Positions 10,212-21,660 of a DNA stretch of 64,000 nucleotides are shown here, piece by piece. This DNA comes from Sphagnum compactum. Taxonomy: Eukaryota > Bryophyta > Sphagnopsida > Sphagnales. Each line of letters begins with the position of its first letter. Position 1 is the stretch's first letter. A program made the translations under genes and the position numbers. The notes beneath the pieces were generated by a model that made no database searches, was not told where the DNA came from, and saw nothing but the letters and a program-made list of their open reading frames with translations. Location of the stretch: contig OZ234504.1 of NCBI GenBank assembly GCA_965153455.1, positions 7,254,001 to 7,318,000 of the forward strand. Direction: 5' to 3'.

Positions 10212-11159
10212 TCTTTACTTTATAAGAAATTACATATAGTAAAGGACGTCGGGATGAAATGAAGCTTTCTATCCATCCGTCCGTCCGTCCGTCCGTTCGT
10301 CATCCATACCGTCATCCGTCCCGTCATCCATCCAAACAGAAGAAATATATATTTTTAAAAAGAAAAACTAGAAAAACACTTTAACAATTAGAAACTTTTT
10401 GTAAACACTTAAACATGAAACAAAAAAGGGAAATATAGTAAAATAATCTTTAAAGAAAATTAAAAAATAGATGACAAAAAATAAGAAACAAAACAGAGAG
10501 CAAAAGAAAGAGAAAAAAAACCATACTTGAAAAAAAATGAGGTTTGTCTTCTTTTTCCAAACTTCAAACCTGCATCTAATCAAACAAAAATAAAAAAGTT
10601 TTTTTTAATTATTTTTATTATAAAACATATTAGAGAAACTAGATTTTTTTTGGAGAAGAAAATAGAAACTAAATAAATAAATAAACGCATAAAAATAGAA
10701 AAAAAATGAAGATAGACCAAATCAAAATAGAAAAAATCAAAACATGAAACAAACATAAACAAAAAAAAGTAAAACACAAAAACTATAAAAAAGGAATGGA
10801 AACAAATGAAACAAGGAAAGGGAATTACAGTAAAATCATTTTAAAAGAAAAAAATTATAAAAAAGAAGAAACCAAATAAAGAGTAGAAAATAAGAAAAAA
10901 TAAAACTTATAATAATGAAGAAAAACCCTACTTGAAAAAGAATGAGGTGTGTCTTCTTTCTCCAAACTTCAAACTTGCATCCAAATAAACAAAAATACAA
11001 ACGTGAAAAAGAAACACTTTATTTTTATTATACAAAATAATAATAAAAACAGAAAACACATAAAAATAAAAAAGATAAAAGTTTTTTAAAAAAACTAAAA
11101 CATGAACCAAACATTGTTGAAATAACACACCTGTGCATTAGGCACGGGGCTCAAACTAG
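10212..11159 (+). mobile_element. Non-autonomous Helitron-like element
   Basis: The right end is diagnostic. A stem CCTGTGC / GCACGGG (one T-G wobble) with loop ATTAG at about 11130-11148 is followed 11 bases on by CTAG at 11156-11159 and then a T, as expected for a Helitron 3' end inserted before T. The left end TCTTTACTTTATAAG at 10212 and the following CCGT microsatellite (10273-10300) resemble plant Helitron 5' regions, but the preceding base is T rather than A, so the 5' boundary is less certain. No Rep/helicase coding is present. The interior is A-rich and contains an ancient duplication (listed separately). Confidence 0.6.
10427..11000 (+). repeat. A-rich direct duplication inside the Helitron-like element
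   Basis: Two diverged copies lie about 400 bp apart. GGAAATATAGTAAAATAAT near 10428 matches GGAATTACAGTAAAATCAT near 10820, and CCATACTTGAAAAA (10521) with its TCCAAACTTCAAACC block matches CCCTACTTGAAAAA (10926) with TCCAAACTTCAAACT. The element therefore grew by internal duplication or carries two captured copies. Confidence 0.7.
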
Positions 11160-13290
11160 TTCTTCTATAAATAAAGACTAGATGTATAAATGAGGACTGC
11201 AAAGATTTGAGATAAGGACCCCCACAATAATAAATATGCTAAGTGACCATTTAGTCTTCAGTGCAAATGTCAAAATGTTACAAAGTGCGACCCAAAATCT
11301 TTGGATATTGAAGATCGGTTATTTTACATGAGAGTAAGCAATGTCTGCCTTTTCTGTTTGACTCAGATGTTCTTTCTCTCTTATGTGTAAGTGCATTTAA
11401 TGTCATCTCAACCCCATTCTAACGCTTTTTGAAAATCTATTTTGCAAAGTGAAAGAATTTTTCTTGAGTGGTCGAGATATCAACAATAGAATTTTGGAAC
11501 TAGCATTGCCAGTGATTGGTTTCATTCTGCAGTCAAGGTTTCTTTCTCAAGAACTAGATTTGGTCTTATGGAATCAACAAAATTGCCATTTCTGGACATG
11601 GTCAAAGATGGTTGTAATTTGGTTTTGTTCCTTGCACATGTGAAATAGAGCACTGAGTTGTATTTTATTACAGAGCTGGTAACACAGGAGCAATTGTGCA
11701 ATTGAAAGATCAATAATGCCACTGACTGATCAGATTATGAATCTTTTGTGAACTGCAACACCCTAATATGCTTTATTTGTTGCAGACTGCAATCTTTATC
11801 CTTTTATTCTTGAAGATGCCTTCGCAGAATCGATACATGCATCATAATTGCATGTTATGCCTATAAACAGTGAATAATTATCATACAGCAGTGAAGCAAG
11901 AGGTGGTTATGAGTCTATGCAGCTCAACCTCCACAACCATTTGCAAATTGACATGCCCTTCACAAATCTGCAAGCGTTTCTGTTCTGCACATCCTTCTAG
12001 ATACTTGGGACAAGCTACATTGTCAATCTCTTTGAAATTCTACAAATAGGTACCTTGAGCATCTCTAGAATGTCTTCACAGAATTCTTGGTTAGTTCTTT
12101 GGAACTTTGAATGGTCATCAATTTTCCGAAGTAAGATCATGTTATACCATCATGTAACATGGTTCTATAATGCTCAGACTCTGATTCATGCATGACACAA
12201 TTCAGTCTCTTCCTAGTTGCAGTATCAGTTCAATAGTTAAAAAGCTTTGGAAAAATCAAAGCATTTGAGTCTTAGTCCAATAGTTTAAAAGCTTTGGAAA
12301 AATCAAAGCATTTGAGTCTTAGTCCAATAGTTTAAAAGCTGTGGAAAGATCAAAGCATTTGAGTTTTTTTTACTGTTGGAAATTGAATCTCTACTCTTGA
12401 ACTTGCAATGTCTTTGTCACAGCCTTAACATCAAACAATTCCATCCCATCAATCTCTGGATTGAAACCCATTCTAGTGCATGCTTGTGAGACCATTTTTC
12501 TTCAATTGAATCGGGTACTTAACATAAAAGTCAATATTGGGGATGGACATCTGCATCCATTGCCCTTTGTGAGGCCACATCCATCAACACCATGAAAAAC
12601 AGAATCCATGATCTGATAGGGTATTTGTTCTGAGCAGGTACGGAAAGGATCTTCAGATTTTAACTGCAGTTGGTTGATAGCCATAGTTATCCAAGCAGAC
12701 AAAAAGACCACTGATCACTGTCACTCTATGGTGGATGCTCATACCTTCCATTCCTCATAAGCAGGTCATCAGGGTTGTGTCGATCGATTTTGAAAATCAA
12801 ATTACACATCAGATCAAAACTACTTATGCTAAAATCCAGACACAACCATCAACCTCTCTTCATGACAGGCAGTGCTGACAGAAAAGGAATTCCAATCCAT
12901 TGAAAGAACTCAGAAATTTCATAAATACTCTGACTGCCTTCACTAAAGGAGTGCCAACAAAACACAAAACCAGGCTAAAGTGGCAGCACAGATTTCTTAC
13001 AAACTCTTTGGCAGCTACTTGACATGCAGTGTATTCAATTCACAGAAAGTTTGCAGTCCAGCAAATCACATACTTTCATATCACTCAGAACATTCCTTGG
13101 TACAATATGGAGGTACCCAACTTTTCAGATCCAACCATGAACATTACACAATTGGGTTGTCTCTGTAAGAGAAACTTAAGGAATAAGAGCACACTTACCA
13201 TATACAGGACTATAAACAACCAGATATAGTTGGTGCAATGGGAGAAAATAGCTCGAAGTAGTAGGAAGTTTGAACATACAGTAGAGCACT
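11160..13290. other. Intergenic region between the membrane protein gene and the SSUH2-like gene
   Basis: No coding block or family resemblance seen. The part nearest 13290 is likely the 3' UTR of the minus-strand SSUH2-like gene. A 47-bp triple repeat lies inside (listed separately). Confidence 0.5.
12231..12366. repeat. 47-bp tandem repeat, three copies
   Basis: The block AATAGTTTAAAAGCTTTGG + AAAAATCAAAGCATTTGAG occurs three times. The GCT(T/G)TGG word starts at 12244, 12291 and 12338, a strict 47-bp period. The first two copies are nearly identical and the third has a few substitutions. Confidence 0.9.
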
Positions 13291-16200
13291 CTACAATATA
13301 GTGCAAACACCATCCATACAGCAAGCAGATGGATAATCTTTTAGGAATATCCTTTTCTCCAAACCAACAATGTAGAACTTGAATGAGCTTTTGCCCTCAG
13401 CAGCTGTTACACGGGTCACTGGGATCATGTGTATCTGATGCCGCTCACAGATTACACGGGCTGAGGCTGGGACATGATTTCGCTCACGAATTACATCAGA
13501 TGACAGCTTTGTGAGGCCTTGAGAGTTTGGGAAACTTATAGGGTGACACTGATATGCCTCACTGACATACAACTGCAACCCTTTTGCTTCGTGGAACACC
13601 TCATCAGGCACAAGGGTTGCGTTATGTGATGCACTTATCTTCTTATTCACTAATGTCCTCCTGCAGCAATCAAATTCAGCATAAATCAGAACTTACAGAA
13701 AGCAAGGTGAAACATGCTAAATTCAATACCCTATCACCAACCAGGACCCTGATTATTAAGGTGATGGCATATACCCTAGCCAAATCACACAAGAAATCCA
13801 TAAAAGACAAAGGATTGTAAATGCTTTCAGAATTGCGAAAGAAATGAAACAAGAATGTCAGATACAAATCCTGTGGTTAGAAATATGAGGCCACTAGGAT
13901 TCTCACTTCTGACAGGAAAGATAACAGAGTTTCTAACCATGTCACAGTGAGAAGCTTTCCCTCAAGCAAGGCACCAGACCCATCACATTTTTTGCACTTG
14001 ATCAATCCCCGTGAACTACACTGTGTGCAGGGGATTCTTCCTTTCCCATCACATTCACGGCATCTGCACATACAAAATCCCTTCAGTGCTATGCCCTTAT
14101 ATGCTCCAATTGACATTGTGAGAATGAAGAGTCCTGCTGCAAAATCAGACTGCCAAGATGCCAATAAAATCTTCAAAAAAAACATCCCATGTGTTTGGCC
14201 ATGCATAAGAATGAACATCAGAGAACTGGAAAGTGAAGATTATTAGTAATGCACTGACTTGGAGTCAGAGCCATCTTGGTGTGCTAAGAGGCCCCGGCCA
14301 TAGCACCGTGGACACTCTGTGAATTGCAACGATTTGTAAGTACCCCCTTCAATCTTCTTGTTACATGATGGACAAGCTACCTCCTTCCGGCCATGGCAAT
14401 CTGCACAACCAAGTATGGTAGGATGCAGTGAACTAGGACATGTCAATTTGGGATTCAGCACTTGGGAAAATTCATCAAAACAGTCAAGCCTGTGAAACCA
14501 CTCATCCATGTACCCAACAGAGCCATCAGGAGATCATGATAACACGATTGCAAATAGCTTTTGGTTTAAGTGTTAACACTGCTATGATCAAGTTAAGGAG
14601 ATATCACCAAGTCTACAGGATCAGAAAATCAAGATGAGCAATGCTCCCATATTGCAGACACTTGTCTGCATATGTATCTGTGCACATTTTTTGTTGTCAT
14701 GTCATGCTCTCCAACAAAATTCGAACTAAGCCCAAACCAACTCACTTTAGATCTTAAAGAGGGCTTGGTCTGAAAGGTTGCATTTCTCACAACATATTTC
14801 CATATCTTTCTGACTCTCAGTGAGTCAAAGCTTGTGTAGGATGATTTGTGTAAGAGTTCAACAAGAAGCCTTTCAGTTAGGAAACCCAGCTACTTCACAG
14901 GCATATAAAATTTGAGCTGATAGTACCAATCAGACATCAGAATTTGGTTGGAGATGCAAGGGGAATGGAGCTTGCAGATCTCAATTCCTCTGAATTAGAA
15001 AAGAGCTTGCACCTGGACATTTTGCAACTGATTCCGAGTGAGGCAATTTAAGGATGGCTTCCTTCCTTGAAATGAAGAGCAGTGGAAACTCATTCCGCAT
15101 GTCAACTTCCCAAGGACCAGGAGCATGAGCTCCTGTATTGTCATCAACCTGACCCCCTGTGTAAGGCTTGACCTGTTCCACCACCTCTCTCTCCTCAATG
15201 AAAGTCTCTAGGGTGCCAATGAAGACATTACAGTCTTCCACTTTCTCAATGGACCATTTATGGGCAGGTCGCCTGCCCCAGCATCCATACCTGTCTACAT
15301 AGTCTGTCAGAAGCTCCCTGATTTCTTCCTCATGTAGCCCTTCAACACTGCACATTCCCAGTCCCACATTGCAATTCAACAACCAAAAACTGCTGCCCTG
15401 AGCTTCTAATAGCAACCATGCATCAGATCATGCCTCAGATTGCAAGAAAGACACATGAACATGATCCAAGTATTATCCACTCTGTTAACAAGCTATCACC
15501 AAGTTGGCAGAGGATTTTCCTCTGTGGGATAAAGATTTTGAGCAGGCAGTATGGATGCTGAACTAATTGTTGAGCTTAGGGATTACAGTTTTGGCCTCAC
15601 CTAGGTGGTGGCCCTTGTGACCTTTGATAATCCCCATGAATACTGCCATTGCCAGGGGTAAAATTCTGCTGCAATGGGGGGTCAGGGGCGACAAGAGCAC
15701 CATAAATCCATTTAGGGTAGGGATCTTGTGATGCAGCTTCTCGGATCTCATTGGCTGTTGCCAGTGATGCAGTTTCCACAGGTGGCACACTGGCCTTTAT
15801 TTGAGATGAACCTGTCGCATACTGTCCTTCTGCCCACTCACTCAATTGACCCTCACCCTCTTCTGCATTACAAAACACACCCAGATTCTTCAACTTCATC
15901 ATGCCTGAAAAACAATATCAGGAGCAAACATGAAGCAGTCCTGTTTCAATAGAGAAATATAACATGTACTCTCATTGCACAATCATAGTCGTCATTGCTC
16001 ATTGTTGGAATTCCAGGCTATGCAGCATGGAAGAATATTTGGAGACAAATAGATAGGAGATCACTTCAGAGATGGCACATTCATGGGAGAGAGAAAGTGG
16101 ACCAAATAAAATGGCAAGCACGGGTTCAAGAAAAAATGACAAAGTTGTCAACTGTGATGTTAACCTTGTACAAGAAGAAGAAGAATGGTGCACTGTCTAC

Positions 16201-17007
16201 TGAGGAACCTAACAAGTGCCTTTCCATCATGGAAAATCTACTGCAGCAAGGTGGATACTTCTTAATCCCCTGTTGTAAGAGCAACCTTGTTGCCCTAGGG
16301 TTTCACAAAGAGGAGATAATCAATTTATGTTTCTGTTTGACTCTTAGGGGCAAGTTCTTCTGGCAAGAAGCCAGATTTGAAACCACAAGCAGTTTTCTAA
16401 TGGCTATGAGCCCCAACCACAAAGCTTACAACTGTCATGCTTAAGAAGAAAACACTTGACCGATGATCACCGTGAGCTGAATGAAAGAGAACTTATGAAA
16501 CCAGACTCGGTCACAATGGAACCAGGCATGTCGAGATCTCCACAATGAAATGGATTTCACAGCAGCAAAACGTCTTTACTCAAATCTTTCAGTTATTCTC
16601 AATTTTCGCCGATCCACAAAACTGAGAAGTCTTCAGAGCTTGAAAGAAAGAACCTCAAATCCAGACTAGTGCGGCTAGTGCAAAACCAAAACAGCCGCAC
16701 AAACCCCAAGAAGATGCATGGACAGGCAAGCCAACGCTCAGATGTAATCAAAGTACAGGAACAAAAAAAAACGAGAGAATTTTGTTTTAAAAACTGAAAT
16801 GCATTTTCTCAGATCCTATCAGAAGAAACAAGACACGCGATGAAAAAGACAGAAAAGAAAAGGAGAGACAAGACAAGCCAAATGAGGAATGAAAGCTGCC
16901 TTACGTGCGCCAGGAAGGGGTCGGAATGCCGACAAGTGGGAAGAAGTTGCTGTGAAGTGAGGTGCCGATGCCGATAACAACGGCTGCCTATCATCACCAC
17001 TCTCCAT
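13291..17007 (-). CDS. SSU-2 homolog (SSUH2)-like zinc-finger protein, six coding exons
   Basis: Coding exons on the minus strand: 17007-16905, 15904-15601, 15347-15013, 14400-14259, 14063-13938 and 13660-13291. All introns are GT-AG and all junction phases agree, giving 1380 bp and 459 residues. Exon 1 begins MESGDDRQPLLSASAP. Exons 4-5 carry a DnaJ-type cysteine-rich zinc-binding region starting at Cys246, with CPDCHGR, CPSC, CPRCYGRG, CRECDGKG, CTQCSSRG and CKKCDGSG in order. The preceding region (about 150-245) and the C-terminal region, rich in beta-type segments (RVICERHQIHMIPVTRV), match the plant SSU-2-homolog layout. The cysteine-rich part probably binds zinc and may assist protein assembly, but the plant role is not established. 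The ATG at 15902 could be mistaken for the start; the phase-matched upstream exon argues for 17007. Confidence 0.88.
15905..16904 (-). other. 1-kb first intron of the SSUH2-like gene
   Basis: The donor GGCGCAC|GTAAGG (minus strand, at 16905/16904) and acceptor TGTTTTTCAG|GCATG (at 15905/15904) frame a 1000-bp intron. The split codon C|GC keeps exons 1 and 2 in one frame. Frames inside the intron, including one of 149 codons on the plus strand, show no protein resemblance. Confidence 0.75.
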
Positions 17008-17129
17008 TTCCAGCGTCCGCGCAGCTCAGCAAAAAAAAACAAGCTGTGATTGTTCGTGTGCACTGCTTCAAGAGGAGAGCTATGGCACAAGCTTGCCTTG
17101 TTGCGCAAGACAATCTCACAATCGCCAGC

Positions 17130-17600
17130 AAGCTCCGAGGTCTTCCGTCTCCTGTTATCATCCATGTACTCATTGACGAAAAACCGCCAAAATCTAGTCC
17201 GTCTCCTGTTATCATCCATGTATTCATAAACGAAAAACCGCCGAACTCCCGTCCCTATCCTTATCATCCATGTGCACATGGACGAAAACCCACCGAGCTC
17301 GTCCCTCTCATGTTATCATCGATAGACCAAAAACCATCAAGCTCTCGTCCCTTCCTGTTATCATCCATGTACTCATAGACGAAAAACCATCGAGCTGTCG
17401 TCCCTGTCCTGTTATCATCCATGTACTCAGACGAAAAACCACCGAACTGTCGTCCCTGTCCTGTTATCATCCATGTACTCATAGACGAAAAACCACCGAA
17501 CTGTCGTCCCTGTCCTGTTATCATCCATGTACTCATAGACGAAAAACCACCGAGCTTGTCACTCTCCCGTTATCATCCACGAGTACCATCGCCAGGAAGT
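17130..17600. repeat. 54-bp minisatellite immediately upstream of the SSUH2-like start codon
   Basis: About nine units with core CTGTTATCATCCATGTACTC then GACGAAAAACCACCGA. The CTGTTATC words start at 17152, 17206, about 17258, about 17309, 17355, 17409, 17461 and 17515, with a diverged copy at 17567; steps are mostly 52-54 bp. Because 54 is a multiple of three, both strands stay open through the array and show an 18-residue repeat (minus strand YEYMDDNR-like), which explains the long frames here. It lies 125-600 bp upstream of the minus-strand gene, in its probable promoter or leader. Confidence 0.9.
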
Positions 17601-17944
17601 TCCGAGCAGTGCCGTGAGGTTATTTTAAAGAACCGCCGGTCATGTAAATATGTCAGAATTAGACCACTGTCAGCTTTGGTTATCTGGAAATTTTTGGGAA
17701 TCAAAGAACCGTCGCTCGGGGTTTTAAAAACCTTAAGAACCTGAGGTTTTCATGAAAGAACCAGTAAAGAACCGGCAGTTTTATGGTCACTTATTTGATT
17801 GTTTTTCAATTGTTTGAAAACCATGATTATATTCCAAAATTGGGTCTTTGATTGTGTGAGAATCCATGTTGTGAATCCTAAGAATCACCTTGATAATTGC
17901 CCGGGTCTGTTCTTGCTTCTAATAACCGCCCAACCCTGGTTCTG

Positions 17945-18032
17945 CCCTCTCCATGTATTCATAGATGAAAAACCAAGACCACAACCGAGTTTGTTCCTTT
18001 CCTATTATCATCCATGTACTCATAGATGAAAA
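17945..18032. repeat. Two detached copies of the 54-bp minisatellite unit
   Basis: CCATGTATTCATAGATGAAAAACC near 17951 and TATTATCATCCATGTACTC + ATAGATGAAAAACT near 18003 are clear relatives of the 54-bp unit, separated from the main array by about 350 bp of unrelated sequence. They share GATGAAAA where the main array has GACGAAAA. Confidence 0.8.
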
Positions 18033-18179
18033 ACTAACACCAGAGGAAAGTGCAAACTCTCAAACTTGTAGATGAATCTTCTGGATGCCCCCAAAAAATT
18101 TGATCCTTTCAATTTTCCTAGATATTCCATCTCTTTTTCCTAACATGATCCTTCAACTCACAAACATTTGCTTTACAAT

Positions 18180-20700
18180 TTAAGTTTTTATCGTGTTGGG
18201 GAATACTCTTGGGCGGCTCGTGTTTTGGCACCATTTTCTTCCACACCCACGTCCTCCTACATCACCTTGGCTTTTATCATATTACACCCAGAATCAGATG
18301 GTTATTTCTTGATTTTCCTCGAAGACTACAAGCCAGACTAGGACCTCGAGCTTTCTTCCAACTCTTTCAAGTTGGCATTCCAACGCATGCCACATTTAAC
18401 AGCAAATGGTCCTTCTAGGATGGTTTTTGAACACCTTCGATATTGTTTTCACCATGAAGATTCAACGAGCGGATTCCTTCAATTGTTCCAACTTCATTTT
18501 CATATTGCACAGGGCCACATTCCACCCCAAATTGCACATGTCCTTGGAATGGCCTGCCTCTTACCCATGACCAAGCCTTTAGGTGGAGTTTGTCCCATTG
18601 TAATGAGGGGAAACATTGTATCGATTCACAAGTTACGCTTTATGTCTTCAATTTTATGAAGCTTTTGCAACACACTTTTCCTCACACCAATTTAGAGTTA
18701 CAACAAAAGGTGATTATGAAACAGTAATCCACGACATTAAATGCACCTTCACCCTGACTAAGTTATTCTTCAACTGGACGTAGCAAACGCCTTCAATTCA
18801 GTATCAAGATAGTCATATTTCAAGAACTTCGTGCATTAGGTAGGGACATCATACAACTCATCCCCTTTGTTCGTGCATTTTATGCATTTGAATTTCCTTT
18901 ATTTTACAGTCACTACATTCGTGAAAATGATGTCATAATCATCCCATGTGCCATAGGGACCTGTCAAGGTGATCCTTGGTGGGGGGGGGGGGGCATTATT
19001 CGCTTTAGCCCATTTTATGGCTTTACGTTCTGCAACTAGTCATTTCCCCTCTTTTCTATTTCCATCCATTGCGGACGACATTCACATCATAGGTCCCCCC
19101 TCAATTGTATCATATGCCTATGAACATTTTCAGACCGAACTTCGTGTGGTAGGTCTTTCCATCCAACTTCAAAAATGCGTTGAATGGTCACCTTTTGGCT
19201 TACCACTAGACTTCAACATTCCACCCTAGTTTACCACCCCATCCAAACGAATTAGAGTCATGGAGGTTCCATTGGGCACTGTAACTTTCACATCATCCTT
19301 CAGCAAAAAAACCTTACAAGAGGATGTTCGACATGTGTGGACCTTCTCCCTAGAATGGGTGATGTTCAGGTGGCCTTTAGAAATTTAACTCGTTATTTCG
19401 TGCAATGCCCATTGTATCTTTTACGATGCACATCTCCATCTTCCACCTTCATAGAGTTTTTTATTACCTTTGACTCCTCCCTCCATAAAGTGTTTGGACG
19501 CCTTTTGGGCCCATGATCCTTTGATAGCCCAGAAGGATTTTTAGCTCATAAACAAGCCTCCCTCCCAATAACTTTCGGTGGCGTTAAGCTCACATCGACA
19601 TCCACTATTGCCCCAATAGCCTATATAAGGAATTGGGCCCTTGTCGCTTCAATCATAGTTGCTAAGTTTATGGTTAATCAACGTCCCTTCCTTCTTGAAG
19701 CCTTAGCACGAGTTGACAACAACACATTTCCTTTCCAACAACACTTCAAGACAAAATGTGATATTTTACCACCCTCAGCCCGTGCATGTCTTCTTCCATT
19801 TGAACATCATTGGACAACAAACTGTTCAACTTCAAGATTCCATATTGGAGTGTATGCACCATCATACCCTTTTTCCAACATGCTTTTTGACCAGACATCT
19901 AAAGCCCATTGTGTTCGAATTTTATCATGTTTTGGCCCAAGGGCAGGTGCTTGGCTTACAACTCAACCAGTCCTCTTAACCTTTTGCTTATCTTGCCCAA
20001 TTTTTTGCACATCATATTGTACACGACTTGGACTACCCCATCCCTCAATTGCAAGCATCCCTCGATGTGTGTGCACACATCCCATCGACCTTATGGGTAT
20101 CCACCTCTTACATTATGCTCATAACAACGAACACATTGGAACCCATGATGCAATTCATGACACTTTTGCCACCATTGCATGAAATATTCGTTTCCATGTG
20201 GGATGAGAATAATTACATGCATTTCTTTCAACCACATTCAATTCCTTTCGTCAACGAATCGACATTGAGCTTACCAAATATGGCATTCACACCTTAGCTG
20301 ACGTTGTCATTGCCGACCCAATGCACACATATTTACTCCCCCAATCTTGTGCAACTCAAGGATTTGTTACATTAGATGCAACTCGAGCTAAGGAAAGGAT
20401 CTATCACAATCGACATCCCACTGACCAATTCTTCCCCTTAACAATTGAGGTATTTGGTTGCTTACATAAACATGCCGATGTGTTTTTACACAACTGTGCC
20501 AATGCCATTTGGAGCTTGAAGGGGACGGAAGGCCCTCATTTTTCTACTTCGGTCACTTTTATTTGTCAAAAAATTTCAATCACATTACAAAAGATGCAAA
20601 CGTCTTCCATCTTAAGTTGGGCAATAGCTATAAGCTTAGCTATTTCCTGACTTCCACCCCTTTAAGACACACCTCCCATCACCACGACTAACTTATTGCA
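18180..20700 (+). mobile_element. Degenerate reverse-transcriptase element, copy 1
   Basis: Frameshifted fragments give, in order: a block with KPLGGVCPIV (near 18570-18600); RT motif A as LDVANAFNSVSR (18774-18809); QGDP (18965-18976) followed by a G homopolymer that breaks the frame; and the catalytic box ADDIHIIGP, intact at 19071-19097. Further on come a C-x-C-x-H ... GIHLLHY zinc-knuckle-like segment (20066-20113) followed by GTHDAIHDTF, and a region reading LADVVIADP (20295-20321) that may be a restriction-like endonuclease core. This order suggests a non-LTR-type retroelement with a C-terminal zinc knuckle and endonuclease. Many stops make it a fossil. Boundaries are approximate and no tail or target duplication was found. 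Confidence 0.7.
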
Positions 20701-21660
20701 AGTTGTTGATTTTGACATGTAAATATCACCGACCCTCCACAAACAATCAATTATGGACATAGATAGATTTTCATAGCAACTTTGAGCAAAACTTGACGTC
20801 CAGTCACTTCTCCCTTTTCCTTTATTTTACTCCTTTGTACATTTCCCTAATCTACGATGTGTTTCTTAATAAAGATTTACAGGTCTTTAATAATATTAAT
20901 AATAATTTCAATTTGTTTTTTTATCGAAACATTGAAATATTAAAATTTTCTATTGCTCTTGAACTCCACTTATAATTTTATTTAATTTATTAACCATTTC
21001 AATAAGATTGTTATGCTTAGTGTGCAACTCATTTGAATTCATGTTTTTTAGTCAAATAAATGAAAAACCAAAAAAGTAAAATTCTAATTTCCACTTGAAA
21101 ATAACTAATGATTTTGAATTAAGGTTATGGTTTCTTCCTTATTAATGAAAATTTTTAAAAAGTTTTATTTATATATTTATTTATTTTCAATTTTTTTGGT
21201 ATCAAAAATTTGGCAAGATTTAATAGAAATTTAACAAATTTAATCAATTTTACACTAGAAAAAAAAATTGCCCAATGTGCCATTGTTGTTTCATTTTATT
21301 CATGTGATACCCATAATCCTTTTTTTTCTTGTGATATAGAGAGGAAATTGATCGAACATGAAGATAGGCCAAATCTGAACGCATAAAAACAAAACATGGG
21401 ACATCATAAAACATGCATTTGACTCCATAAAATCATTGGGAGCTGAAAACCAAAGTCTAAGAGCATTTCCAACGATGCTTAGTATTTGATCCTATAATAA
21501 TATTTTTCACATCTAAGTTTAATTATTTACTTTTGTTCAACCTTACCAATAAACAAGGCTAAAAAATCCAATAAAAACCGATTATCATAACCATCACACG
21601 GGAGACAAAAGGGAAGGCCAAAAAACACACCGTTTACAAAAACCAAAGAAAGGAGAGAGC
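20701..21660. other. AT-rich spacer between the two reverse-transcriptase fossils
   Basis: Very A/T-rich with no coding resemblance. It may include the 3' tails of the two convergent elements, but no clear tail repeat or target-site duplication was recognised. Confidence 0.5.

Noticed and set aside
14243-14509. Frame starting MDEWFHRLDCFDEF as an alternative start for the zinc-finger protein
   Set aside because: Its first part lies in the intron upstream of the TGTGCAG acceptor at 14401. The real exon begins at 14400, and the frame joins cleanly to the preceding exon.
17130-17600. CRISPR array
   Set aside because: Units are contiguous with no unique spacers of constant length, there are no cas genes, and the surrounding genes are plant-type with introns.
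17264-17617. Repeat-peptide frames on both strands of the 54-bp array as genes
   Set aside because: They are open only because the unit is a multiple of three without stops. No flanking coding features support translation.
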